From: Melastoma dodecandrum
Lineage: Eukaryota; Streptophyta; Magnoliopsida; Myrtales; Melastomataceae
DNA: 64,000 nt
Assembly (NCBI GenBank): GCA_029817715.1
Contig: JARUPY010000606.1
Span: 6,448,001 to 6,512,000, forward strand
Direction of reading: 5' to 3'
Part shown: piece after piece, positions 11,592 to 25,399 of the stretch
Position numbering within the stretch: position 1 is the first letter of the stretch
How the letters are laid out: each line of letters starts with the position of its first letter
Position numbers and translations under genes: made by a program
The notes under the pieces: generated by a model
Told to the model about the DNA's origin: nothing
Seen by the model: the letters and a program-made list of their open reading frames with translations, nothing else
Database searches by the model: none

Positions 11592-14239
11592 TTATTGAAT
11601 TGGATGGGAGATCGCTTTCGCTCGTCTCTTTATTTTTCTGGGCGTTAGGGGCTGCTGGCTTAGCACGCTTCTCTGCGGCACGTCGCGGTTTTCTCTGTGG
11701 GTACCTGAGGTTGTCCCGTGCCCACCTTCTACCTTGTATATTTGGAAGGACAGGTATGCAGATAAAACGTGAATTCTTGAGGGGTTGCAGGCGAATATCA
11801 ACCCGAACAAAATCCCTTCTATGTGGGTCATAATCCTTTTTTGAAATCTTTTTTAGGCGAAGTATTCGAGGAATGAGCGAATTCGGAGTCGGACAGGTTA
11901 CCTGACAAATGATCGACCTTTTCCAACTTGATCTTACTTTCGGATGCTAATAGTGCTAGAAGAAAGAAATATTGGTTGTAGCAGAGCTGACACATCTGGG
12001 TGATGAGCACTTTGTGAGCTGTTATCGGTTTTCACCTGACGTAAAGCATGTCAGCTGTTAGCAACTGAGCAATTGAGGTGCCCTTTCTCATCACTTCCTC
12101 GTCGCTCCGACGGTGGTTTTGTCATTCTAGACTTCCTTTCGCCTGTTGAGGTCCGAGGCGATCGAAGGCTTGCCGTCTGAGGACCCTCTTTGTGTGGGTT
12201 TCTTTTTGCCCAGATCGAAGTCCCTGTCGCATGAGCTCTTCAGAAGTACAAAGGCCTTAGTTTTCCTTCCGTGGATGACTCGTTCGTTCCGAGTGCTTAT
12301 CCCTACGTTGGTATGCTCTCGGACCACTATGGATTCATACCGCCATCTCTTTAAGGCGATTGAGGTCGTACCAGCCAGCTTTTCTTTCGTTCAGCAGGTA
12401 TTTCCTGAAGGTATGACACTTATCAGTGGTGTGCGAGGAATCCAAAAGCCAGCGGTAGCGATCATGTCGCATCCCCTTTAAATCAGTAAGGCACTGTAAA
12501 ATTCCTTTGCTCACAAGCCACTTGAACAATATGTTGGCTATGAGCATTTCACCGATCTCAGGCGATTGATATTTCCCTTCCTACTTTAGCGAGGGAGAAG
12601 TGGTTAGACAATGAACGTCAAAGGTACTCACATCGATTAAATCATCAAAGGAATGTGAATATGTTAACGTCTGATCTTGTGAATCTAGGAAGCGTAGCTC
12701 CTTTGACTCAATAAGGTCCTGCACAAGTTTCTAAAGGTCATGCAGTCCTTGGTAGTATGGGTGAAAGACCCATGCCATTTACAGAATTTCCTTGATTTTT
12801 CTCTGTCAGTACGAGGAATTCTATAGTATGATTTCAGTCGAATCCAACTGTTTTGATGCATAAACTCAAAGATCTCGTCCGCTTTCGACTCATCAAAGGA
12901 GTATTTTCTCTCTTCCTAAGTTTTAGGGGATGCTTTGGCCCGAAAGTTCTTTTTTGCTAATTCGTCACATGTTAAAGGTTGCCCTTTCACATAATCCGCG
13001 ACATCTATGTCTACGATTGGTTCAACTGATAGGTTACCAAAGGTCCCTCGATCAAACTCCCTTTCACCAAATTTTTCTCCGTAAGGAGATTCTCGTACCG
13101 AATAGCCCTTCTGGCTAATTCGTTCCAGTCTTTAAACACTTCTCCCTCCAGATTCTTCCTCAAGCAAAAAAGGAGGAAATCTAGGGCGATAACAATAAGC
13201 TCAGCCTCAGGCGGAAGTTTTACACATCAGTCGTGCCTTCCTCAATTTATTCAGAAATACGGCCACGGGTTCGCCTGGCTACTATTTTATATGAGTAAGG
13301 TCTTGTAGGGTCACCGCTGGATCAGTCTGGGCGAATGCCACCGTGAACTGGACTTGCATGTCCTCCCAGTTTCTCACTAAATTATGTGGAAGGTTTATGT
13401 ACCACGTGAAAGCAGCTTCTGTAAAAGAGCTTAGAAACAGACATAGTTTCCAAAAAGGATTCGTGACAGCCTCCCCAGCTTGGTGGGTGAAATGGGCAAT
13501 GTGTTCAGCAAGCGAAATCCCTTCTTCGCCCGAAAAGCGGGCGAATTTAGGAACACGGTATCCCCTTGAAAAAGGGTAGTTCTGATCGATGTTTTCAGAA
13601 TAAGGAGCCTAATAGAGTTGAATCTCATTTGTGTTATCTGTTCCAGGGATCGTCTGTTCGACTAATTGAGTAACATAATCTCTGATCTCAAGTGAAAGCT
13701 CTGGCGGTGAGATGATTTCAGGGATTGTTGCTTCCCTCCTTCGTGCCTGCTGGGGAATATATGCAGAATATCTTTCATCCTCGACAGGGCGAACAAACTC
13801 GCTCTCTACGGGCCTGACGAATTCTTTCCTTCTCCGGAACGGAGGTTGGTATGTTGTATGATGGACTTGTTGTACTACCCTCTTGCCCTCGTTTATTACA
13901 AGTAGCGGGTTATTATACATTGTACATTGTCCTCCCAGGAGTAATGAAGGTAGGGACATCCTCAATGTCAACCTTCCGTTTTCCTTCAGCGATTACCGTT
14001 CTGCACGAATAGTAATCATGCTGATGTCTGCTCACTGATTCGCCCCTGTTGTCTGTGGGGCTACCTGGTGGTACCACTGACACAGTCCCGAGATTTTGAA
14101 AAATAGCCTCCATCTTAAAGTTGATTGTCTCCTTGAAGGCGTCGTACTTCTGGTCGATAGCACCGACTTTCTCCATTAAGAGTTGGAGAGTACTCATGAT
14201 GGCCGATAGTTCTTCAACCAGGCTGATTTCGAGCTCCAT
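11592..14239 (-). pseudogene. gag remnant (Tat-type element)
   Basis: The minus frame from 14239 begins MELEISLVEELSAIMSTLQL and continues in another frame from 13971 (FRRRKEFVRPVE). The capsid-like part lies at 13628-13270 (FSGEEGISLAEHIAHF; FTEAAFTWYINLP) and is typical of retrotransposon gag. A degraded zinc-knuckle-like stretch (SSHTTDKCHTFRKYL) lies at about 12430. Several stops separate these pieces, and 11592-12100 has nothing I can assign. Confidence 0.7.
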
Positions 14240-14352
14240 AGTTGCTCTTTTCTACATCGGAGTTATTGCATCCGGGATTATTCGAACTAAGACCACATCG
14301 AGTCGTTGGCATCGTGTTAGCATAGTTGCTTCCACTGTGGTCCCCAAAGGCG

Positions 14353-15093
14353 TGTTCGCTCCGGAAACGACCGCTGACAAGCCAGATCCAAACAAGTCGG
14401 AAATCTCTGGTACTACGAGTCAACTAGTGCCTGTAGGATTTGTTGAATGTGTGGTTGCCGTATGAAATGCAAGAAAGAGAGGAAGACAACGGATGGACAG
14501 CCTTAAGCGGAAGAACTTACGGATGCCATCGACGATGCCTTCGAGAGTGAGCAGGAACAGAGGCGCACAAAGAGAGCTTGAATGCTGAATTGCTTGAAAA
14601 GATAAAATATGACAATATATGTCTATCTATAGAGAGGTGTTGATGTGTGTTTGTACAATACCTAAGAACAATTATTATACTGATACGTATATACGGTAAT
14701 GTATTATTACACATAGATTATGCTTCCTTTGCTGCCATTCTTCATGCAATACCCCTTTTTTATATGAGCAATCTTGACAACAATCTCCTTCCGGATTCTG
14801 AGATCATATAGAGCCTTCCTTAACAGCTGACTGATCGATCGTGTCGTCCATTGGCCTTCACCGTAGAGTTACCTCGCTCGCCCAGTTTGACTGTCGCTTG
14901 TCGCTTTGCTGACCTGTTATCGTCCGTCGCCTGGTAATCGCGTCTCTTGGTGATCCATTCGCTCATCAAGCCTTCACTTGGTGTGTATCCGTGGCACCTA
15001 CTTCCTGGATTTTCCTTCCTTGAGCCTGTGTTTTGAACCGTCGATCAACGGATTGTGCTGAGATCTGTGGCCCAAAATTTCTGTTGCTAAATA
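14353..15093 (-). repeat. 5' LTR of the Tat-type element
   Basis: Partner of 6562-7301. On the plus strand it begins TGTTCGCTCC and ends CTAAATA, where the other copy has CTAAACA. No good match to a known tRNA primer site is visible just inside it (minus strand of about 14335-14352), so the boundary or the site has decayed. Confidence 0.82.
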
Positions 15094-15675
15094 AGCGGCA
15101 GGTGTCTCGTGGGTGTGTCCGTAGAATCCCTTCCTAGATAAGTGCCACAAGATGCCAACATTATTGCCTTTTTTTTTTTATAAGCAGATGCAAACATTCT
15201 GATAAGCAGCATTTTCCCTGCCTTTGCTCATCGGTGCTCCCCACCCTCTTGATTCTTTCGCATTGACAGTACCTTGGAGAATTAGCTTGTAATACTTTTT
15301 TTTTGGTTGCCTTTTTCCTTGACATGAAGCTGGCTGCTTTAAGATGCAGAGCTTGGATAATACAAAAGATGCTCGCGACCTGACTGTGACTAAGGATGCA
15401 TAGCGTAAATTTGTCGGGTAGATCGTCCTAGTTTCAGCTAAAGTCCGTCTATTGTCCAGCCTAGAGCAACCTTGGGTTCTTCCATGGCCTCATCGAGGAC
15501 CTCTCCAACTCTATGCTCAGCAATGGCCCACGGTCGTAACACCCTGGCAGAGTAGTTCTCCATGAAGTCGTCACCTCCGGCCGTTGTACAACGGCATCCG
15601 GGACCTCGGACTGTTCTCCCCGGCCTTGGGGGCAGGCCGGCTATAAAGATAAGTTTTGGGTCGGCGTAAGGCCAA
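15094..15675. other. Distal upstream region of the RPL5 gene
   Basis: About 580 bp between the retrotransposon end and the RPL5 promoter motifs. No gene is recognised. The 265-codon minus-strand frame at 15438-16235 overlaps the RPL5 promoter and its first two exons and looks like chance. Confidence 0.5.
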
Positions 15676-15748
15676 TGGGCCGTTAGGTTGGGCCTGTTCA
15701 TCAAAAGGCCCGTGAAAGGAAACAGGGCTTTTAAGTTTTCTAGGGTTT
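15676..15748 (+). promoter_or_regulatory. Ribosomal-protein promoter motifs: site II and telo box
   Basis: TGGGCC occurs at 15676-15681 and 15689-15694 (site II elements). TAGGGTTT at 15741-15748 is the reverse of the telo box AAACCCTA. This combination is the known signature of plant ribosomal-protein and other growth-linked genes. It lies 110-180 bp before the RPL5 start codon. Confidence 0.7.
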
Positions 15749-15855
15749 TTGCTTTATTATCCCCGACCCTTCCCGCCGCCGTCTCTGAACCCTCATAGCC
15801 AGAGAGACCTCCTGCTCGTTCCTTCCTCTTCCTCTTCCGCGTAGAGCGGGCGGAG

Positions 15856-18615
<2,760 letters not shown>

Positions 18616-19276
18616 AACGCGCACGCTTTAATGTAACTCGCCTCATTCAATGGTGGATCATTTTTGGTCAACGGACTCGGTGGTTTTTATTTCTTGTTGT
18701 TGGATCTTAGACATGAATGGACCCTTGGCTGCCTGCAATGAAGATAGTGAAACGACTGCTATTGCTATTTTAGCGGTGTTTTTCTTTTAATCTCCTTTTG
18801 GACTTAGGCCAGTATTAATAATGGTATTGGTGTGATCACGTGTGGTCATTATGACAGCTAGCCAGTTTTTCTGTGCTATGGTTATGAAACTAGAATTAGG
18901 AAATCCGTTTTTTACTCATTTTTTTAAGTCTGTTTTTGGAAGCGGGGAGCCGAGGGTCGGCCCATTTAAGGCCCAAATGTTACTTTCGTATAAGACAAAA
19001 GTGGACCCCTTTACACCCTGTCTCTCTTATGAATAGGAAGAATATCATATGATCTGCTGATTAAATATCATTTACATTTTTAATTTTGTTTTTTTTTTAA
19101 AAAGTAGCAAGAATCACGTCGGAATATCTTGCTATAAATTGTGACATTCTCGCTCAGCCACACACAAACACTGTGCAGAGGATATATACTGCGGCAGCGA
19201 GGCCAATGTTAGTTTCAAGTGAGGAAGACACGGGGATTGAATTGGGTGGAGGTGTTGAAAGAAGGAGGAGGGGGAA
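18616..19276. other. RPL5 3' region and intergenic spacer
   Basis: AT-rich 660 bp containing the RPL5 3' UTR and the upstream flank of the UGT-like copy. I see no gene or clear repeat in it. Confidence 0.5.
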
Positions 19277-20640
19277 ATGCCACAAGCTCTGGTGGTGCTG
19301 ACCTGTGTCGCCCATGGCCACAATAACCCCATGCTCCAATTCTCCAAGAGGCTACACTCCAAGGGTACCATGGTCACCCTCCTCCCCACCTCCTCCACTT
19401 CCAACCACCATCTCCACCTCGACGCTGGTCCCATCCCGTCATCCATATCTCCGACGGCTCCGAGGACTCCAACCAAGGCGCGGAGCCCACCTTGAAGGAC
19501 CGAGTCGAACCTTTACGTGCCGGCCTCACCAGGAGCCTCGTGGAGTTCCTCAACTCCCCCACCTACTTGGAGCGACCGCCCACGGTTTTGATTTACGACT
19601 CCTTCTTCCCATACGTTTTGGATATAGCCCTTCTCCACGGTCTCCATGGAGCTCCCTTCTTCACTCGGTCGGCAGCAGTATACTCAATTTATTAACTCGC
19701 GCACGCGGGGAATGTCTGGATTCCGCTGTTTGGGAAAAGTCCGGAGTTGTCCATGCTCGAGACTGACAATCTCCCCTCCTTCCTGTCGGATGGGAACTCC
19801 TATCCTGAACTCACCAAGCTCGTTGTTTTGCCAGCTCTCAAACTTACAGAGAGCCCGGTGGATGTTGTTCAACACCTTTGTCGAGCTCGAGGAAGAGGTG
19901 AGGAAAATCAGTTAGCAGGTGACAAGAAAATTGGTCCAACTGTTCCGGCCATATACCTCGACAAGCGATTGAAGGATGACGATGACTATGGTGCCAACCT
20001 TTTTGAGCCAGATGCTGAGGCTTACATGAAGTGGTTGGACTCCAAGGAGGCCGGCTCTGTGGCCTACATATCATTCGGTAGCCTTGCGACTCTTGGAGAG
20101 GAGCAGATGGTGGAGATAGCGAATGGGCACAAGAGGATCAAAGACGAGTTCTTTTGGGCTGTGAGAGAATCTGAAGAGAAGAAGCTCCCCACTGGGCCCG
20201 TCGAGGAGGCGTCCGATTCCTGTAAGGGCCTAATCGTGAGATGGTGCAACCAGCTTCCAGTCCTGAGCCATAAGTCAGTGGGTTGCTTCATGAAGCGCTG
20301 TCGGTGGAACTCGACCGTTGAGGGTCTGAGCCTGAGAATCCCCATGGTGGTCATGCCCCAGTGGATGGACCAGCCGATAAACGCCAAGTTCATAGTGGAT
20401 GTACTGAAGGCAGGAGCAAGGATTGGAAGGAAAGAAAGGGGTATCTTCACGGCTGATGATATCGTGAAATGCATTGACGAGATCATGTTCGATGACAGGG
20501 GACGGGAGATCAGGGAGAGATCCACTCAATGGAAAGAGCTTGCTCGAAGGGCTCTGCAGGAAGGCAGGAGTTCAGATCAAAACATCGATAAATTTGTTGC
20601 GGACCTTGTTGAATGCACCTCAAATTCCAAGCTCTCCTGA
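19277..20640 (+). pseudogene. UGT74-like UDP-glycosyltransferase pseudogene (copy A)
   Basis: Family-1 plant glycosyltransferases transfer sugar from UDP-sugar to small molecules. The N-terminus reads GHNNPMLQFSKRLHSKG, then the frame shifts near 19430. VLIYDSFFPYVLDIAL follows, with a TAA stop at 19693-19695. A local frame slip around 19830-19900 disrupts the segment whose correct reading is FNTFVELEEEVRKIS. The C-terminal half is open to 20640. The donor-binding PSPG box is present (WCNQLPVLSHKSVGCFM) but its HCGWNS core reads RCRWNS, so the conserved His and Gly are lost. The intron kept in copy B at the EEEVRK position is absent here. This is the longest of four UGT copies in the window, and an Ogre element inserted 48 bp after its stop. 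Confidence 0.85.
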
Positions 20641-20682
20641 TCTATCGAAACTGGAAGATCATCTTTATCAGGCTTGATGTAT

Positions 20683-20687
20683 GCATC
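20683..20687. repeat. Target-site duplication (left), GCATC
   Basis: The five bases immediately outside the left LTR are GCATC and match 37598-37602 exactly. Confidence 0.9.
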
Positions 20688-23160
20688 TGTACGCGCGCCT
20701 TTCGGCCTAGCACGCGCGTGGCGGTTCGGACGACCCGGGGATCCGGGCCCGCTCTTCAAGGTCCAACCGGTCGACGTCACGACTCGAGCGTCGGACATTG
20801 CGGAAGGGAATTGGGTGATCCCTCCCTAGGTTCCTAACTGGGCCTGCTCGAATCCTCGCCGACCGTCTCTGTTTTTCTAAGAGGCGATGGGCGAAAGGCG
20901 GAGCATGATCCGAAAGAGGAACTTTCGGGAGGAATCGGGAGCGGCTCGTGTCGTCAGTCCCTCATCCATGATGGCTCCGTAAGAAAAGGTTGTTGTTTAA
21001 CCTAAGTAAACTAAACGGAGTCGCCACCGACTTTATTTATAAAAGCTGTTTAAGTCGGAAAAAAACAGTTGGTTCGGGGATTCCTAGTTACTAACTCTTA
21101 CATTCTAACATGCGAAAAGGGAGGTGGCGTTTGCTCCAAAAGATTTGTTTTTGTTTAACGGGCGTTGGACCCGATCCGGGCATGACTCCGGACTCATGTC
21201 AATGTTTTACGGGCGTTGGACCCGATTCAGGCTTTTTGAGCCCGAACTCATGTTTATTTGTTTTACAAACAGCATGCGACAATAAGCCTATGGGCCTAAG
21301 GCATGCGGACAAGCACATACAATTATTGAGATCAAAGGGAGCGGGGAAGGGCGGTGATTGCGGGCCTATGCACTTGGGCCCGCAATCCGTTACATGTGGA
21401 AATATAAAAAAAACGGGAGGCCCGAACCTCCCTCATGTACCTGAGGCCCGACTGGGGGGGTGTATTGGCATTGAATTCATCAGTTGAGGCTTCTTTAGTG
21501 ATGTGTCTCCACCACCGAATCCCTTCACGCAGTCTTTGAGATCACCTTGTCGATTACCTCGGAGTTTTCGTTATTTTGCAAAACAAACAAAGAAAGTGAT
21601 TAGAAAATTCGAATGATAGTAATAATTTAATTCGTCATAAGTTACATGTTGTCCTTATGCCCCTTTTTTTGTTTTTGTCTTTTTTTTTTAAATAAATTAA
21701 TTGATTATATAATTAAAATGGTTTAATTGACAATTAAAAAATATATTAAAAATAATTATTGTTAGAAACGTGCGATGTGATTAAAATAAAAAAATTAATT
21801 TTGATTATGAAATTTGACAATTTAAAATGATACTAAAGTTGTTAAAACACAAAAAAAAAGAAAAAAGAAAATCCGTGGCGATTTTTTTAAGAAAATAATA
21901 ATATAGAATGTGAAATAAAATTTAAAAAAAAATTAGGTAATGAATCTGATGATTATTATAGTAAAAATAATAAAAAAATGAAACTAAATGAATTTTTAAT
22001 AATAAAATAAAGAAAATAAACAACACGTTAATTTATAACCTTTTGATAAAAAGAAAATCATTAACTTTTGTTAATTTTTTTTAAATTGTGATAACCAAAC
22101 GAAATCATAAAAATCACGTTTTCTTGTTAAACAAATAATTCGTTTTTTTTTAATAAAAAAAAATGTCCATTATTCAGATTTTAGATAAAAATTAAATAGA
22201 ATATTAAAGATAATAAAAAAAATATTAATTAAAAAAAGTGATAGAGGGGTCGTTACCCTTCCAGTGAGAGAGAAGTTGTCGTCCGTCGGTTTTTGATGAC
22301 GTTGCCGCTGGGGAAGGATGGCCAAAGGTGGAGATCCTGGTAAGGAGTCATGTTCCTACATCCTGTACATGTAAGTAAAATATCAGAACAAAAGGAATCT
22401 CTCCGCGACGCTTTTGTGCGACCGCGGAGAGTTGAGACCGGGTTATCGTGTATATTCGAAGTCAAAAGAACATCGCAGCCGGAGGTTAAGATCATTTGCT
22501 GATGAAGGCGATATTTTCGGTTGGTGTTGGTAATGGAGGCTCACTCCATTGTTGATGCCGAAATCTCCTAGGGAAACTGGGTTTGAGTTGGTGACGTAGG
22601 GTTCTCCGTCGATGTGGCTAGACCTACCTTGGGGTCGCCGGATGTAGGGGGAACAAACGTCTGGAGTGCTGGAGAATCTCTGAGGGGTCTGGAGAATCTC
22701 TGAGAGTGGGAGAGAGTGGGAGTATATCTGTGTGTCTAATTTTTTATGGGAGCGTCAATTGAAGTATGGGGAGGAGGGAATTGACAGAATGCGAAGATTA
22801 CGATCCTTCAATCTATCCCAAAAAATCTGCAGTTGCCTTCCCTTGGATGAATGGACGTCTGATTGAAGAATTGAGGGGATGTGATTATGATTTTTTTCTA
22901 AGATTGTGTGATGAGGATACGATAAGGCATGTCCAAGCAGGGAAAGGAATAAAAGAAATTATGGATAATTAAAAATAATTTCGTAATTTTATTTGATCTA
23001 TTAAAAGAATAAATTTTAAAATGGGCTTTGGTCATTTTAATGCTATTTTATAGGGCCTAGGTTCATATATATGGGTTTGGGTTTTAAAATAAAACAAACA
23101 GACTCATTCTAAGTGATTAAAAGTGGCTAAATGAAGGAATCCATAATTTGAGGGATTACA
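20688..23160 (-). repeat. 3' LTR of the Ogre-type element (2,473 bp)
   Basis: Plus strand begins TGTACGCGCGCC and ends GGGATTACA. It matches 35109-37597 throughout, including a very AT-rich middle (about 21640-22230). It lacks a roughly 14-16-bp stretch (around TGTGCGTATTATAT) present in the 5' LTR near 37180, which accounts for the length difference. Short open frames inside (for example 21110-21487 and 22766-22972) recur in both LTRs only because the DNA is duplicated. Confidence 0.95.
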
Positions 23161-23176
23161 GTTGCCCCTCTTTGGG
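23161..23176 (-). other. Polypurine tract
   Basis: The minus strand reads AAAGAGGGGCAAC directly before the 3' LTR start TGTAATCC. The position and purine run fit the plus-strand primer site of LTR retrotransposons. Confidence 0.7.
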
Positions 23177-24720
23177 AGGTAATCTTTGAGAAGATTTAAT
23201 ATTTGAGAAGATTTTCTCTCAAAGACTTCATTAATACCTCAAATTGTGGAGTTGTAGTATTCTTGATCGACTTGTACCTTGGGATCTCATCAAGAAAGTG
23301 ATTAGTAATGAATAAGGCATCGTGAAATACGAAGAGCAAACATGTTTGATTATGAAACATATGCACGTGATAACAAAGTTTATTTGGATGTTTATGAGCG
23401 AGGTTGAAGAAGGGCTTCTGACTTTCTCACGGCTCATTTTTTTGTTTTTCTGAAATATATCTCAGTTAGACTTCAGAATTACTTTGATTTGGATGCTCAT
23501 GTACCAGTCGAAGGAGTCTCTGTAGGTTGTAATGAAGCTTTGGCATAAGGCCTTTTTAGGTAGAGGCTGCATTTGTCATTTTGAACAAATGAGTCTAAGG
23601 ATCTCATTGGAAGCTGTTGTACCATAGAGGTTCCACCGTCCAAGCGAATTCTCCATTTATCTGACAGGAAGTCCGTTGAGATGTTCCATTGGAGACATGA
23701 CCGATCTATATGTTTTGGGGAAATCTTCTCCTCGTTTTGTCCGGGAGATAGCACCTTTGCTTTTGTGACCGTTCATGTCGGCCTTAGTGCTTTAATTTGC
23801 TCTTTTGCTTGTTGTGTTTTGCTTTTGATCACTGCGATAATTTTGTCTCTATTTTTTCTTCTCTTTTTTTTTGGTGGTCTTTGCCCTCTTTTCTTTTGTT
23901 GGAGATGCTTTGGATTCTTTAGGGATTTTCGTTGTGTTGATGAAGACGACTATCTTTGGAAACATCTCAATTGTTCATGTTTGTTGATGGTGCTTCTTCA
24001 CTTGGACCTTTAGGAAGTGTCACCTCTGTGGTCCATTGCTTCCGGTTTCTTACTACAGGATCTCCATTTACCTCAATGTGAGGCGGTCCTTAGACTCAGA
24101 GGGCGTTGTGTATACAAAAAAACTTCAAATTTGGCTCGAAAAGGGTTAGCAATGGTCAATTTTTGTGTTTAGGGTAGAGAAGAAGTGCTCGATCTCATCC
24201 CAGTTTGAGCATCTTTTGTCAAAGGATTCGTTGTCCGCCCGGACATTTACATGTGAACCCTCATAGTGTTTGCACTCATCACTCTGGGGTAGGTGTTTAG
24301 GAATGGGCTTGCCTTCTCCACTTCCGCTCAGAAGCATTCTTAATAAAAATATTTTCGAATTGTATGCAAATAGGCATGCAAATGCTTAAGAAATGAATAG
24401 ATTCAGGTATGCAAACCTCTTTGGAGACGTCATACTAAGGTGGTACTCCTGTGTAAGCTTCGTGGGGAAGGTGTTCGCATTCTTATGTCCCAGTCATATA
24501 CCGTACTGTGCGAATGTCCATGTGCCTACACAGCTCGGTGGTCATCCTGGAAGAATGTGCTTGTATATTCGACTCTTGTTGAGGAATGCGGTGTACGTAA
24601 TCGACCCCAGCTGGGGAAATGGAGGTATGACTCCGTCTGGAAAATGACAAGAAATCTTGTTAGAGAGTAGTGTAGATGGTACTTCCTTTCGATTTGAACA
24701 CCTTTGGTGACGACAAAGGC
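23177..24720 (-). other. Ogre 3' untranslated region, unique part
   Basis: About 1.5 kb between the polypurine tract and the tandem repeats. Only scattered short frames with no recognisable domain are present. Non-coding 3' DNA of this size is usual for Tat/Ogre elements. Confidence 0.6.
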
Positions 24721-25330
24721 AATTCCGAAGCTTTGGTTCGAAATTTTCCACCCGACCACCCGCGCCTTCGTCTATAATGTAGGATGCTCATGTACCTACA
24801 CCAAGCAAAGGACAGATAACAAATAAGCTCATGTAACTTGTTTATCTTAAAATAAGAATGAAGTTTGCTCATGTAACTCCGTTTATATGAAAGATGAAGT
24901 AGAGCTTTGATACTTCCCCTTTTTTTGTTTCGTCATTGCATCTTCGTCCGATGGAATCGAAGGATTAACGAAGATTACTCCTACCCAATGTCTATTTTGT
25001 AAGGAAGCTCATGTACCTATCAAATAGATAGCGAAAAACAAGTACGTTCATGTGACTTGTTTCCGTTAGAGTAAAAATGAAGTTTGTTCATGTAACTTCA
25101 TTGATAAAAAGGGTGAAGTAGAGTTTTGGTACTCCCCTTTTGTATGGTTTCGTCATTGCATCTTTGTCCGAAGGAATCAAAGGATTGACGAAACTGCCGC
25201 AAGCCTTTGGCTTGAAGCTTTACCACCCTGCCACCCTTGCCTTCGTCACAGGATTTTTTTGTACCATTCGTGTGAGGAGCTCTTGTACCTGCCCACGAAA
25301 TAAGCTCATGTAACCTCGTTTAATTTGATG
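24721..25330 (-). repeat. Imperfect tandem repeats in the Ogre 3' region
   Basis: Units begin near 24781, 25002 and 25275 (the last is partial), with spacing of about 220 and 273 bp. Each carries AGCTCATGTA-type and GCTCATGTAACT-type motifs. The two full units share TTTCGTCATTGCATCTT and a CTTTGG...TTCGTC block. Copies differ by substitutions and indels. Confidence 0.75.
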
Positions 25331-25399
25331 AAGAGAGTAGTAATAGTAAGATTCTCCCTTTTTTTTATGAATACTACTAATTCAGAACCTTGACACCAT

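Larger units (their letters stand above)
6562..15093 (-). mobile_element. Degenerate Ty3/gypsy Tat-lineage LTR retrotransposon
   Basis: Two direct repeats of about 740 bp (6562-7301 and 14353-15093) bracket gag, protease, reverse transcriptase, RNase H, a second RNase H-like domain and integrase, all on the minus strand. The second RNase H between RNase H and integrase points to the Tat/Ogre lineage. A purine-rich stretch inside the 3' LTR boundary (minus strand of 7302-7320, around AGGGGG) fits a polypurine tract. Coding parts are split by many stops and frameshifts, and the LTR copies differ at many positions, so the insertion looks old. The five bases outside each LTR (cgcga and agcgg) share only the central gcg. 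The target duplication is therefore not demonstrated and the ends are good to a few bases at best. Confidence 0.85.

Noticed and set aside
6557..15098. Target-site duplication for the Tat-type element
   Set aside because: cgcga and agcgg agree only at the central three bases, so it cannot be claimed.
21110..22972. Three short frames inside the left LTR that recur in the right LTR
   Set aside because: They are duplicated only because the LTRs are copies of one sequence. No domain, and they sit in untranslated LTR DNA.
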